Below, piece by piece: positions 1-8,877 of a DNA stretch of 64,000 nucleotides. Positions within the stretch are counted from its first letter, which is position 1, and every line of letters begins with the position of its first letter. A program made the translations under genes and the position numbers. Origin of the DNA: Actinomadura spongiicola (GTDB lineage: Bacteria; Actinomycetota; Actinomycetes; Streptosporangiales; Streptosporangiaceae); assembly GCF_003432485.1 (NCBI RefSeq), contig NZ_QVNQ01000003.1:310001-374000 (forward strand), read 5' to 3'. The notes below the pieces were generated by a model that was given only the letters and a program-made list of their open reading frames with translations, ran no database searches and was not told where the DNA came from.

Positions 1-1
1 C

Positions 2-286
2 TTTCCCACCGCGCTCGCGTTCACGACCTGGGGTTACGCGCTGGCCCGGACGTCCGCCGGGAAGATGGGCGCCACCACCTACGCCGTGCCCGCCCTGGTC
101 GTGCTCATGTCGTGGCTGTTCCTCGGCGAGGTTCCCGGGCTCATCACGCTCGGCGGCGGTCTGCTCTGCCTCGCCGGTGTGGCCGTCTCCCGCAGCTCTC
201 GGCGGTCGCGCCGCCTCGTCCAGCCGGGGCCGGTGGTCCCGGCGGAATCACCCTCCGGGCTCATCGATGCTCATACTCACGACTGA
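2..286 (+). CDS. EamA/DMT-family transporter, C-terminal part (cut by window start)
   Basis: This is the last 94 or so residues of a drug/metabolite (EamA) exporter whose beginning lies outside the window. The frame is open from base 2 and shows the family's closing pattern: a helix around TTYAVPALVVLMSWLFLGE, a short loop, and a last helix, then a basic cytosolic tail rich in Arg and Ser. The Glu after the LFLG turn is typical of the second EamA repeat. Substrate cannot be told. The gene ends 36 bases before the downstream PASTA kinase, which has its own promoter-like signal. Confidence 0.85.
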   Translation, partial: FPTALAFTTWGYALARTSAGKMGATTYAVPALVVLMSWLFLGEVPGLITLGGGLLCLAGVAVSRSSRRSRRLVQPGPVVPAESPSGLIDAHTHD

Positions 287-309
287 TGAGTTCCTTACCG
301 AAACGCCCG

Positions 310-322
310 TAAACTCGCAGCG
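310..322 (+). promoter_or_regulatory. Probable -10 element for a leaderless kinase mRNA
   Basis: TAAACT at 310-315 lies seven bases before the ATG at 323, and no Shine-Dalgarno sequence is visible. This spacing is typical of actinobacterial promoters whose transcript begins at the start codon. No clear -35 box is seen, so this is inference from spacing and consensus. Confidence 0.4.
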
Positions 323-2245
323 ATGGACACGACGGTTGCCGATCCCCTCGTCGGGCGGGTGCTCGACGGGCGCTACCGCATTGAGTCGCGCATCGCTCGC
401 GGCGGCATGGCGACGGTCTACCTGGCGCGCGACCTCAGGCTCGACCGCGTCATCGCGATCAAGGTGATGCACGCGGGGCTGGCCTCCGACGAGGACTTCG
501 TCGCCCGCTTCATCGGCGAGGCGAAGGCCGCGGCGGCGCTGTCCCACCCGAACGTCGTCGCCGTCTACGACCAGCGCACCGACGGCGAGCACGTCTTCCT
601 CGTCATGGAGTACGTCGCCGGCCACACGCTCCGCGACGCGCTCTCCTCGGTAAGGCGGTTCGGCCCCCGCGCCGCCCTGGAGATCATGCAGCCGGTGCTG
701 GCCGCGCTCGGCGCCGCGCACCGCGCCGGACTCGTGCACCGCGACGTCAAGCCGGAGAACGTCCTCATCACCGAGGACGGCCAGGTCAAGGTCGCCGACT
801 TCGGGCTCGCCCGGGCCGAGACCGCGAGCAAGATGACCAAGACCGGGATCATCATCGGCACGGTCGGCTATCTCGCGCCCGAGCAGGTCGTGTCCGGGGA
901 CGCCGGCGTCCGCTCGGACGTGTACGCCGCCGGGGTCATGCTGTTCGAGCTGCTCACCGGGCGGCTCCCCCACCAGGCCGACACGCCCCTCGCCGTCGCC
1001 TACAAGCACGTCAACGAGACGGTGCCGCCGCCGTCCAGCGTGGTCCCCGGCATCCCCACCCGGGTCGACGAGCTGGTCACCGACGCGACGAGCCACGACC
1101 CGCAGCGCCGCCCGCAGGACGCGAACCAGTACCTCGCCGAGGTCGCCGAGGTGTTCGGCGGGCTGCCCCCCGACATCGACCGCCGGATCCAGGACGCGTC
1201 CGGCAACGACACTCGCGTCCTGGAAACCCCGGCCGCGGGCCCCCACACCGCCGTCCTCGACGCGAACACCCTGCCCGCCGCCCAGCGACCCGAACGCACC
1301 CGGACCGACCGCGCCATCGGCGCGTTGACCGGCCGCTACGTCCTCCTCGCCCTCGGCCTGGTCGCGGCGGTCATCCTCGGGTGGGCGGTCTGGTACCAGA
1401 CGTCGGGGCAGTACGAGCGCGTCCCGTCGTCCGTCGTCGGCATGAAGGTCACCGACGCCCGCGACCGGCTGGAGAGCGCCGGGCTGCACGTGCAGACGGC
1501 GAAGCCCGTCTACGACGACCGTGTCCACAAGGGCGGCGTCGTCAGAACCGACCCGCCCGCGGGCTCCCGGATCGCCAAGGGCGAGACCGTCACGCTCACG
1601 CCGTCCAGGGGCATCACGCCGAAGAAGGTGCCCGACGTCGAGGGCAAGTCGCTGGACGACGCCGAACAGACCCTTGAGGACGAGGGCTTCACCGTCGGCC
1701 GCACGAGCAGGACCCCGTCCCAGACCGTCCCCCGGGACAGTGTCGTCGGCACCGACCCCGAGGCGGGCGCGCGACTGTCCCCGGACGAGCCGGTCGGGAT
1801 CGTCGTCTCCACCGGCATGTCGATGCCGGGTCTCATCGGTCAGAACGGCGACGCCGCCGCCAACCAGCTCCGCTCGATGGGCCTGAAGGTCAAGGTCGAG
1901 AAGAAGAAGGTCGACGGAAAACCCGCGGACACGGTCCTAGAGCAGGATCCCGCCGAGGGCACCGGCGTGTCCCGGGGCGACGACGTCACGCTCGTCGTCA
2001 ACAAGCGCGACTGCATCGTCGACGCGGGCCCGTTCGAGTTCGGCTGCAACGACGGCGAGCCGACCGAGAACATCCCCGTCCCGAACATGACGGGCCGCGA
2101 CGTGAACGACGCCAGGCGGGCCCTGGAGGACTCCGGTTTCAAGGTCAAGGTGACGGGTTTCGGTGGGAGCACGGTCCGCTTCCAGTCCCCGAGCGACGGC
2201 GAGGCGCCGCGCGGCTCCACCGTCACGATCGTGCGGGGGCCCTGA
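323..2245 (+). CDS. pknL: Serine/threonine protein kinase with four PASTA domains (PknL-like)
   Basis: 640-residue membrane kinase. The N-terminal Hanks-type domain has a glycine loop (about 25-33), invariant Lys47, HRD at 139-141 and DFG at 159-161, so it should be active. A TKTG/GTVGY activation segment with candidate autophosphorylation threonines follows. One membrane helix (about 339-359) separates it from four extracytoplasmic PASTA repeats (about 365-640), which in this family bind muropeptides or lipid II. Placement close to the DAHP synthase gene resembles pknL; the mycobacterial PknL lacks PASTA repeats while the corynebacterial one has them, so the symbol rests mainly on gene order. 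The endonuclease IV gene follows with one base between stop and start. Confidence 0.9.
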   Translation: MDTTVADPLVGRVLDGRYRIESRIARGGMATVYLARDLRLDRVIAIKVMHAGLASDEDFVARFIGEAKAAAALSHPNVVAVYDQRTDGEHVFLVMEYVAGHTLRDALSSVRRFGPRAALEIMQPVLAALGAAHRAGLVHRDVKPENVLITEDGQVKVADFGLARAETASKMTKTGIIIGTVGYLAPEQVVSGDAGVRSDVYAAGVMLFELLTGRLPHQADTPLAVAYKHVNETVPPPSSVVPGIPTRVDELVTDATSHDPQRRPQDANQYLAEVAEVFGGLPPDIDRRIQDASGNDTRVLETPAAGPHTAVLDANTLPAAQRPERTRTDRAIGALTGRYVLLALGLVAAVILGWAVWYQTSGQYERVPSSVVGMKVTDARDRLESAGLHVQTAKPVYDDRVHKGGVVRTDPPAGSRIAKGETVTLTPSRGITPKKVPDVEGKSLDDAEQTLEDEGFTVGRTSRTPSQTVPRDSVVGTDPEAGARLSPDEPVGIVVSTGMSMPGLIGQNGDAAANQLRSMGLKVKVEKKKVDGKPADTVLEQDPAEGTGVSRGDDVTLVVNKRDCIVDAGPFEFGCNDGEPTENIPVPNMTGRDVNDARRALEDSGFKVKVTGFGGSTVRFQSPSDGEAPRGSTVTIVRGP

Positions 2246-2246
2246 G

Positions 2247-3092
2247 GTGAACAACCCGGTCGGCGCCCACGTCCCCGTGGCCGGTGGCCTCGCCACCGGC
2301 GGCCTGAAGTACGCCGCCGAGATCGGCGCGGAGGCCGTCCAGGTCTTCGTGGCCAACCCCCGCGGGTGGGCACTCCCCGAGGGCAGGCCCGCCGAGGACG
2401 AGAAGCTGCGCGCCCGAACCGACATCCCCGTCTACGTGCACACCCCGTACCTGGTCAACGTCGGCTCCCCCACCCCCGACACGCTGACCAAGTCGATCGC
2501 GGCCATCCGCCACTCCCTGGCCCGCGGCCACGCGCTCGGGGCCCGTGGCGTGGTGGTGCACACCGGCTCCTCGGTCTCCCAGACCTACGACCAGGCGATG
2601 GCCCAGGTGCACGAGCACGTCCTCCCGCTCCTCGACGAGATTCCCGACGACGGGCCCGACCTTCTCCTGGAGCCCATGGCGGGCCAGAACAACATGCTCT
2701 GCGCGAAGGTGCAGGAGTTGGGCCCGTTCTTCGACCGCCTGGAGCATCATCCGAAGCTGGGCGTCTGCTTCGACACCTGCCACGCCTTCGCCGCCGGTCA
2801 TGACCTGGCGGCCCCCGGCGGCGTCAAGGAGACCCTCGACGCCCTGGTCGCCACCGTCGGCGAGGGGCGCCTGAGACTCGTCCACACCAACGACTCCAAG
2901 GACCCGTGCGCGTCCGGTAGGGACCGTCACGAGAACATCGGCGCGGGCCGGATCGGCGAGCAGGCCTTCGCGGACCTCTTCCGTCACCCCGCCGCGGCCG
3001 GTGTTCCGTTCCTCATCGAGACCCCGGGCCGAGCCCCCGAACCCCACGCCAGGGACATCGCCACCCTGAAACGCCTCCGCGACGCGGTCTGA
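2247..3092 (+). CDS. nfo: Deoxyribonuclease IV (AP endonuclease, xylose-isomerase-like TIM barrel)
   Basis: 281 residues from a GTG just after the kinase stop (TGAGGTG), the usual size for this family, so the longer in-frame upstream extension is rejected. Endonuclease IV cuts 5' to abasic sites using three zinc ions. The metal-binding blocks are visible: HTGSS, LLEPMAGQ with the Glu ligand, CFDTCHAFAAG, HTNDS, and RHENIGAG near the end. Tight spacing to the kinase gene implies co-transcription. A 9-bp perfect hairpin about 140 bases downstream may terminate the unit. Confidence 0.93.
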   Translation: MNNPVGAHVPVAGGLATGGLKYAAEIGAEAVQVFVANPRGWALPEGRPAEDEKLRARTDIPVYVHTPYLVNVGSPTPDTLTKSIAAIRHSLARGHALGARGVVVHTGSSVSQTYDQAMAQVHEHVLPLLDEIPDDGPDLLLEPMAGQNNMLCAKVQELGPFFDRLEHHPKLGVCFDTCHAFAAGHDLAAPGGVKETLDALVATVGEGRLRLVHTNDSKDPCASGRDRHENIGAGRIGEQAFADLFRHPAAAGVPFLIETPGRAPEPHARDIATLKRLRDAV

Positions 3093-3235
3093 TCCACCGC
3101 CGTCCACGCCGGGCCGCAGGGGGAACACGCGGGAAAGTCGACTCGGGCGCCGCTGAACAACCCCCCGACTGTTCCGCGACGCCCGAGCCACAGGTCACCG
3201 GATCCCACCCCCCCGGTACGGGATCCAGCGACTCC

Positions 3236-3270
3236 GATCCGGCGTGCGCCGGATCTCCGGATTTGCTGTT
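3236..3270 (+). terminator. Perfect hairpin downstream of nfo, probable terminator
   Basis: GATCCGGCG (3236-3244) and CGCCGGATC (3247-3255) form a 9-bp perfect stem with a 2-nt spacer, followed by a moderately T-rich stretch. It is the only strong hairpin in the 428-base gap between nfo and the convergent symporter gene. The rest of that gap (3256-3520) holds no gene I can defend. Confidence 0.45.
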
Positions 3271-3520
3271 GTGGGAGGCGTTCGCGGTGTGGTTCGGCCG
3301 CCCGCCCCTCCGGAGGCGGTTGTGGTCGTTGGTGCCACTGAGAACTCTAGGGGTGTGATGCCTCCGCCAATGCACCTGGAAACGCGGGCCTCGATGAGCG
3401 GTAGGTAGTCGGAGATGTGCGTGGAGTAGCCGTCCGGCGAGCGGTCGGTTCGAAGGGACGAACGGTCGGCGGGAACGGTCCACGGCGTGGTGGACGCGCT
3501 GGTCGACGAATCACGGGCGT

Positions 3521-5230
3521 TCAGCGGACGGCCCTGTCGTCGGGCAGGTGCAGGCGCAGCAGCGCGCGGTGGGCGCGGCGCGGGACGCGGCGGCGGGTCA
3601 GCAGCGACACGGCGACCATGACGACGCAGGCGGTGGGGGCGGCGACGGCGGTGGGCTGGGCGAGGACGGTCATGGTCCAGCCCGTCCAGGGGGCGGCGAA
3701 CAGCCGGGCGAGCCCGGCGGCGACGGCGAGGCCCCCGCCGGTGAGCAGTCCGGCGGCGGCGCCGGCGGCGGTCAGGCCGCGCCACCAGATGCCGAGGACG
3801 AGCAGCGGGCACAGGGAGCACGCCGAGACGGACAGGGCCAGCGTGACCAGGTCGGCCGTGCCGTGCGAACCGAGCCTCGGCAGGACGGCGAGCGGCGCGG
3901 CCACGGCGAGCACGGCGCCGGCGCGGAACGCGGCGACGCCGCCGCGGCGGCGGGTGCTCTGGGAGATCGTCCCGGCGAGGGCGACGACGACCCCGCAGGA
4001 GGTGGAGATGAAGGCGGCGAACGCCCCGGCGGCGATGAGGCCGGTGAGCAGCGCGCCGCCGGGTCCGGGGAGCATCCGCTGCGGGAGGGTCAGGACGGTC
4101 GCGTCGGTGTCACCGGTCATCAGCAGTTCGGGGGCGTAGAGGCGTCCCAGCATCCCGTACAGGGTGGGGAACACGTAGAACAGCGCCAGCAGGGCGGGCA
4201 CGAACGCGGCGGTGCGGCGGGCCGACGCTCCGCTGGTGCTCGTGTAGAAGCGCATGAGGACGTGCGGCAGGCCCATGGTGCCGAGGAGGACGCCGAGCAG
4301 CGCGGAGTAGGTGTGGAACAGGCCGTGGGGGCGGTCGCGTCCGAACGGCGTGGTCCAGGTGGCTCCGTCCTGGACCGGCAGCCCCTCGGCGTGCGGGACC
4401 GCCGCGCCCGCGGGGAACACCAGGCCGGTTCCGGCGCCGATGGCGTGCCGGCCGGGTGAGAGCGGCACGGTGGCGTCGTGCCGCCGGACGCCGTCCACCT
4501 GTCCTCGCGCGGTGACGGTGACGGCGGCGGGGACGGTGACGACGACGTCGGCGCCGACCTGCACGCGGGTGGCCGACACGAAGCGCGGCGGGTCCGCGGC
4601 GGCCGGGTCGGGGCCGTCACCGAGGTTCCACACGGTCAGCAGGACCACCGCGGGCACGGCCACGGCGACCAGCTTCACCCAGTACTGCACGGCCTGGACG
4701 GCGGTGACCCCGCGCATCCCGCCGGACGCGGCGAGCAGCAACGCGACGGCGACGATGACCGCCCACCCCGTCCAGATGGGCGCGCCGGTCAGGACCCGCA
4801 ACGTCACCCCGGCGCCCTGGAACTGCGGCAGCAGGTAGAACCAGCCGACGAAGCAGACGCAGCCGGTGACGACGCGCCGGACGGTCCGGGAGCCGAGGCG
4901 CCATTCGGCGAAGTCGGGCACCGTGTAGGCGCCGGAGCGGCGCAGGGGCGCGGTGACGAAGGCCAGCAGCAGGACGTATCCGGCGGTCGCGGCGATGGGG
5001 AACCACAGCATGTCGGCGCCGTAGGCGAGCACCAGCCCGGCGGAGCCGAGGATCGCGGCGGCGGAGATGTACTCGCCGCCGATCGCCGACGCGTTCCACC
5101 AGGGCGTGACCCCGCGGGAGGCGACCAGGAAGTCGGCGGCGGTGCCGGCGGAGCGGCGGCCGCGGGCACCGTGCACGGACGTCGCCGCCAGCACCGCGAC
5201 CAGCGCGATGAGCGCCGCGGCGGCGGTCAC
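3521..5230 (-). CDS. Sodium:solute symporter, cation/acetate (MctC-like) type
   Basis: 569-residue polytopic membrane protein of the SSS family. Recognisable segments include GEYISAAAILG in helix 2, the YTVPDFAEWRLG loop, LLPQFQGAGVTL, and the MGLPHVLMRFYTS block typical of acetate/monocarboxylate symporters. A long extracytoplasmic insertion (about residues 205-290) is of the kind seen in actinobacterial MctC-like carriers. It starts with GTG overlapping the stop of the small membrane protein by 4 bases (GTGA), so the two are translationally coupled. The upstream LytS/LytTR pair makes a substrate-induced uptake unit likely; acetate, pyruvate or another short carboxylate is inferred, not shown. 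Confidence 0.85.
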   Translation of the reverse strand: MTAAAALIALVAVLAATSVHGARGRRSAGTAADFLVASRGVTPWWNASAIGGEYISAAAILGSAGLVLAYGADMLWFPIAATAGYVLLLAFVTAPLRRSGAYTVPDFAEWRLGSRTVRRVVTGCVCFVGWFYLLPQFQGAGVTLRVLTGAPIWTGWAVIVAVALLLAASGGMRGVTAVQAVQYWVKLVAVAVPAVVLLTVWNLGDGPDPAAADPPRFVSATRVQVGADVVVTVPAAVTVTARGQVDGVRRHDATVPLSPGRHAIGAGTGLVFPAGAAVPHAEGLPVQDGATWTTPFGRDRPHGLFHTYSALLGVLLGTMGLPHVLMRFYTSTSGASARRTAAFVPALLALFYVFPTLYGMLGRLYAPELLMTGDTDATVLTLPQRMLPGPGGALLTGLIAAGAFAAFISTSCGVVVALAGTISQSTRRRGGVAAFRAGAVLAVAAPLAVLPRLGSHGTADLVTLALSVSACSLCPLLVLGIWWRGLTAAGAAAGLLTGGGLAVAAGLARLFAAPWTGWTMTVLAQPTAVAAPTACVVMVAVSLLTRRRVPRRAHRALLRLHLPDDRAVR

Positions 5231-5727
5231 GGACCGTCCACCGGCCTCGTCAGGTCGCGTTCCGCCCGTTCGGCGCGTCTCAGCTGCCGCAGCGACACCG
5301 CGACCCAGACGGGCTGGACGCCGAGGAGCAGGACGAGCCAGCTCAGCGGAACGCCGCCGAGCCGCGCCCGCGCGACGGCGGGAACGAGGGCGAGCAGCGC
5401 CGGCAGCCCCGCCACCACGGCCAGGACGATCGCGAGTGTCCCGAGGGCGATGCGCAACTGGGCGCGGATCAGGGCGGACGCCTCGTCGGGCCGGGGCGCT
5501 TCGTCGTGAAGGTCACCGTGAAGGTAACCGTGGGGAGCCGCCCACCCGCACTCCCCGGAACAGTTGGGGTCGGTATGAAGGGGATCGGGATCCTGTGTCT
5601 CGGTTCCGGGCGGTTCGGGCGCTCCTCCTTGGTCGTCGGCGGGCCGGGCTCCGGGCGGCTGCGCGGCGTCCGGCGGGGTCCGCGCACGGCCCCTGCCGGT
5701 GACCACCGTCCGGCGTTCACCGTTCAT
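5227..5727 (-). CDS. Small membrane protein paired with the symporter (DUF485-like role)
   Basis: 166 residues. The first 85 or so are Pro/Gly/Asp-rich and probably unstructured and cytosolic; they are followed by two membrane helices (about 92-115 and 125-145) and a basic C-terminus. Small two-helix proteins of the DUF485 type regularly precede acetate symporters (the yjcH-actP arrangement), and this fits by position and topology. Similarity to DUF485 itself is weak by eye. The start overlaps the end of the LytTR regulator by 11 bases and the stop overlaps the symporter start by 4, so all are in one operon. Confidence 0.65.
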   Translation of the reverse strand: MNGERRTVVTGRGRARTPPDAAQPPGARPADDQGGAPEPPGTETQDPDPLHTDPNCSGECGWAAPHGYLHGDLHDEAPRPDEASALIRAQLRIALGTLAIVLAVVAGLPALLALVPAVARARLGGVPLSWLVLLLGVQPVWVAVSLRQLRRAERAERDLTRPVDGP

Positions 5728-6511
5728 CGTGTGCGCCTCCCGCGCCGTCGTCCTCGCCGTCCGGCTGGTGGAACCGGCGGACCAGCCGCTCCCGCACCTC
5801 GCGGGTGTGGCGCCGGCTGACCTGCAACAGTTCGTCGCCGATCTGGACGGCGGCGCGACCGCCGTCGAACCGGACCTCGGTGATGTGCGCGGCCGCGACG
5901 AGGGTGCTGCGATGGATCCGGATGAACCCGGCGGCCTCCCACCGCCTGGTCAGCGCCGACAGCGGCATGCGGACGAGGTAGCCGCCGTCGGCGGTGTGCA
6001 GCCGGACGTAGTCGCCCTGCGCCTCCACATAGGTGACCGCCCGGCGGGACACGAGCCGGGTGCGCCCGCCGAGCTCGACGGGAATCATCTCGTCGTCGGG
6101 GTCGCGGGCCTGCGCGGGCGGCGGCACCGCCCGCCCGACGGCGCCGACGACGCGCCGCACCGACTCGGCGAGCCGTTCAGGGCGGACGGGCTTCAGCAGG
6201 TAGTCGAGCGCGCCGAGCTCGAAGGCGGTGACGGCGCAGTCGTCGTGCGCGGTCACGAAGACGACGTGCGGGGGCGCGGCGAAGCCGGTGAGCAGGCGGG
6301 TGAAGTCGAGCCCGTCGAGACCGGGCATGCGGATGTCCAGGAAGACGGCGTCGAGGCGCTCGCCCTCGACGAGCATGCGGCTCAGGTCGCGCAGCGCGGA
6401 CGAGGCGTCACCCGCGCGGCTGACCCGGCCGACCCGCGGATCCTTGCGGAGCAGGTAGGTCAGTTCCTCCAGGGCGGGACGTTCGTCGTCGACGGCCAGG
6501 ACGTGAAGCAT
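5717..6511 (-). CDS. LytTR-family response regulator
   Basis: 264 residues starting at MLHVLAVDDE; the upstream extension is rejected because its only start is a TTG. The receiver (1-120) has the acidic pair in AVDDE, the phospho-acceptor Asp in AVFLDIRMPG, the Thr in VFVTAHDD, and Lys in YLLKPV. The C-terminal LytTR DNA-binding domain (about 150-250) contains the VTYVEAQGDYVRLHT and FIRIHRSTLV blocks. The LytS-type kinase lies 77 bases upstream and the symporter pair directly downstream, so it probably activates the symporter in response to an extracellular carboxylate, as BtsSR/YpdAB do in Escherichia coli (inference). Confidence 0.93.
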   Translation of the reverse strand: MLHVLAVDDERPALEELTYLLRKDPRVGRVSRAGDASSALRDLSRMLVEGERLDAVFLDIRMPGLDGLDFTRLLTGFAAPPHVVFVTAHDDCAVTAFELGALDYLLKPVRPERLAESVRRVVGAVGRAVPPPAQARDPDDEMIPVELGGRTRLVSRRAVTYVEAQGDYVRLHTADGGYLVRMPLSALTRRWEAAGFIRIHRSTLVAAAHITEVRFDGGRAAVQIGDELLQVSRRHTREVRERLVRRFHQPDGEDDGAGGAHDER

Positions 6512-6587
6512 GAGGGCGACTTTGCCGCGATTACCGTCTGTCCGCAATCGGTTCCGAAAAGTGAGTGGCGTGTCGCGGCGGCACGGG

Positions 6588-8036
6588 TCAGTCCGGGAAC
6601 ACGCCGGGACGGTACTTCGGGACGCGTAAACTCACCTTCGTTCCGGCGCCGAGCGCGGTCTCGACGGTCAGCCCGTACTCGTCCCCGTAGACCTGGCGCA
6701 TCCGCTCGTCGACGTTCGCGAGGCCGATGCCGGCGCCGCAGTCGCCGCGCCGCCCGCGGGCCGCGACGCTTCCCCAGCCGACCGGTCCCGGACGTCCGAG
6801 CGGCGCGGAGAGGATCTCCCGGAGCCGCTCGGGGTCCATGCCGACGCCGTCGTCCTCGACGCTGATCGCGGCCTCGGCGCCGGAGTCGCGCGCCACGATC
6901 GAGAGGTGGAACACCTCGCCCGCGTCGGCCATGCCGTGCCGGACGGCGTTCTCGACGAGCGGCTGCAGCGCGAGGAACGGCACCGCGACGGGCAGCACCT
7001 CGGGCGCGATCTCCACCCGGACCTTCAGCCGGTCGCCGAACCTGGCGCGCTCCAGCAGCAGGTACCGGTCGATGGAGCGCAGCTCGTCGGCGAGGGTGGT
7101 GAAGTCGCGCGGGTTGCGGAAGGAGTACCGGGCGAAGTCGGCGAAGTCGAGCAGCAGCGCGCGGGCGCGTTCGGGATCGGTCCGGACGAACGAGGCGATC
7201 GTCGTCAGCGAGTTGTACACGAAGTGCGGGGAGATCTGGGCGCGGAGGGCCCGCAGCTCGGCCTCGGCGAGCCTGAGGCGGGTGTCGTCGAGCCCGGCGA
7301 GTTCGAGCTGACCGGTGACGAGCCGGGCGGCCTCACCGACCGCGCGGACCCGGGCCGTGGACGGCGTCCGCCAGTACACCGTCATCGTCCCCTCGACGTG
7401 CCCCTCGACACTCAGCGGCGCGACCATCGCCACCTGGACGGGGCACCGCGGGTCGCGGCAGCCGAGCAGCTCGGGGGCGACCACGCGCGGGCGGCCGGAG
7501 GCCAGCACGGGCAGCGCGTCCCGGACGGCCCGGGGCGCGTGGGCGCCGCGGCCGGCGCCGTCCCACGCCAGCAGCCTCGGCATCGCGGGGACGTGCCCGG
7601 AGTCGCCGTCGCCGGGGACGGCGGGGGCGTCGAACTCCTCGTCCGGCGGCAGCACCCCCACCAGCGCGACGGCCTCGGCGCCGAGCAGGGGCCGCAGCCG
7701 CCGGGCGGCGGTGCGCGCGGAGTCCTCGGTCAGCCCGGCGCGCAGCGGCGGCGACGCCCGCGCGATCAGGTGCAGCGCCGCGAACGTCGCCTTCTCGGCC
7801 GCGTCGCCGGGCGCCCGGCGCGGCAGGCCCCGGGCACGGCCGCGCGGGAGTCCGCGCGGGAGACCCCGCAGAAGGCAGCGGGGCAGACCGCGTCGAAAGC
7901 CGCGCGGGAGATCGCGTCGAAGGTCACGGCGAAGGTCGCGGGGCAGTCCGAGCCTCCGGCGCAGCGCCCACGCCCCCGCGGCGGCGCAGGCGGTCGTGGC
8001 GCACCCCACGACCGCGGCGACGGACGGTAGGACCAT
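6588..8036 (-). CDS. LytS-type sensor histidine kinase with arginine-rich tetrapeptide repeat
   Basis: 482 residues. An N-terminal hydrophobic segment (1-25) is followed by an unusual run of about ten Leu-x-Arg-Gly/Asp tetrapeptides (about 30-71), then a GAF-like region (about 85-245), a His_kinase domain with the phospho-acceptor in QISPHFVYNSL, and an HATPase with VENAVRHG and DDGVGMDP. Unlike classical LytS it has only one N-terminal helix, so ligand sensing may reside in the GAF-like region, which has Cys residues in LLGCRDPRCPV. TACCGT at 8045-8050 on the minus strand, eight bases before the ATG, suggests leaderless transcription. The LytTR partner is next. Confidence 0.9.
   Translation of the reverse strand: MVLPSVAAVVGCATTACAAAGAWALRRRLGLPRDLRRDLRRDLPRGFRRGLPRCLLRGLPRGLPRGRARGLPRRAPGDAAEKATFAALHLIARASPPLRAGLTEDSARTAARRLRPLLGAEAVALVGVLPPDEEFDAPAVPGDGDSGHVPAMPRLLAWDGAGRGAHAPRAVRDALPVLASGRPRVVAPELLGCRDPRCPVQVAMVAPLSVEGHVEGTMTVYWRTPSTARVRAVGEAARLVTGQLELAGLDDTRLRLAEAELRALRAQISPHFVYNSLTTIASFVRTDPERARALLLDFADFARYSFRNPRDFTTLADELRSIDRYLLLERARFGDRLKVRVEIAPEVLPVAVPFLALQPLVENAVRHGMADAGEVFHLSIVARDSGAEAAISVEDDGVGMDPERLREILSAPLGRPGPVGWGSVAARGRRGDCGAGIGLANVDERMRQVYGDEYGLTVETALGAGTKVSLRVPKYRPGVFPD
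7819..7948. repeat. 12-bp tandem repeat inside the LytS-type kinase gene
   Basis: About nine to ten degenerate copies of a 12-mer of the form CGCGCGGGAGNC run in phase with the reading frame and encode four-residue units Leu-x-Arg-Gly/Asp. Copy boundaries are clearest from 7841 to 7948. The unit length, a multiple of 3, lets copy number change without shifting the frame. Confidence 0.8.
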
Positions 8037-8164
8037 GGAAACGTACGGTAACGTCTGTCGCCCCCGCGGGTGAGGGTGTTGCCCATTTACGATGGTCTCG
8101 GCTGGGCCACATCCGCGGGTGCCGGCGCGTGGCCGGTCACAGCGGCCCGATCACAGCGCCCTGA

Positions 8165-8788
8165 TCACAGCGGTGGGGACTCGCCCTCGTCCTCCTGGTA
8201 GGAGTAGCGCTGCTCCCGCCACGGGTCGGCGACGTTGTGGTAGCCGCGTTCCTCCCAGAACCCGCGGCGGTCCTTCACCAGGTACTCCACTCCCCGCACC
8301 CATTTCACGCTCTTCCACGCGTACAGGTGCGGGACGACGATGCGGAGCGGGAACCCGTGGTCGGGGGTGAGCCGCTCCCCGTCGCGGTGGGTGGCGAACA
8401 TCGTCCCGTCGGCGAGGAAGTCGCTCATCCGGATGTTGGCGCTGTAGCCGTACTCGGCCCAGACCATCACGTGCGTGACGTCCGGCGCGGGCGGCGCCAG
8501 CTCCACCATCGCCGAGCCCGCGACGCCCGCCCACTCGTTGTCGGGGATCGTGAACTTCGTCACGCAGTGGAAGTCGCCGACGGCGGTGGTCTTGGGGAAC
8601 GCGTCGAACTCGTCCCATGACCAGCGGTACTGCTCCCCCGACTCCGTGGCGCCGAAGACGCGGAAGTCCCAGTCGTCGGGCCGGAACTTCGGGACGGGGC
8701 CGTAGTGCAGGACGGGCCAGCCCCGGGGGACGTACTGGCCGGGCGGCAGATCGCGCGGCGACGGTGCGGGCTGTTCGGGGTGGGACAT
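8165..8788 (-). CDS. Molybdopterin-dependent oxidoreductase (sulfite oxidase/MsrP-like fold)
   Basis: 207 residues starting at MSHPEQPAPSP. This is the single-domain Moco-binding fold: DWDFRVFGATESG at the entry, the molybdenum-coordinating Cys in VGDFHCVTKF, NIRMSDFLADG, HGFPLRIVVPHLYAWKSVKWVRGVEYL, and a closing GFWEERGYHN. There is no signal peptide, so it is cytosolic, unlike MsrP/YedY. The substrate is unknown. A much longer ORF through the same region (to 10315) is a shadow of the opposite-strand DAHP synthase and is not used. It is divergent from the aroF leader. Confidence 0.88.
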   Translation of the reverse strand: MSHPEQPAPSPRDLPPGQYVPRGWPVLHYGPVPKFRPDDWDFRVFGATESGEQYRWSWDEFDAFPKTTAVGDFHCVTKFTIPDNEWAGVAGSAMVELAPPAPDVTHVMVWAEYGYSANIRMSDFLADGTMFATHRDGERLTPDHGFPLRIVVPHLYAWKSVKWVRGVEYLVKDRRGFWEERGYHNVADPWREQRYSYQEDEGESPPL

Positions 8789-8877
8789 GACGCGGCCATC
8801 CTGCCATCCGGCGTGAGGTGAGCCATATTCGGGGTGCGCGCGGCGACCGCGCGGTGTCGGCGCGGGGCCGGACCCGT

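Noticed and set aside
3450..3470. GGTTCGAA resembling a tRNA T-arm
   Set aside because: No acceptor stem, anticodon arm or CCA-proximal pairing around it.
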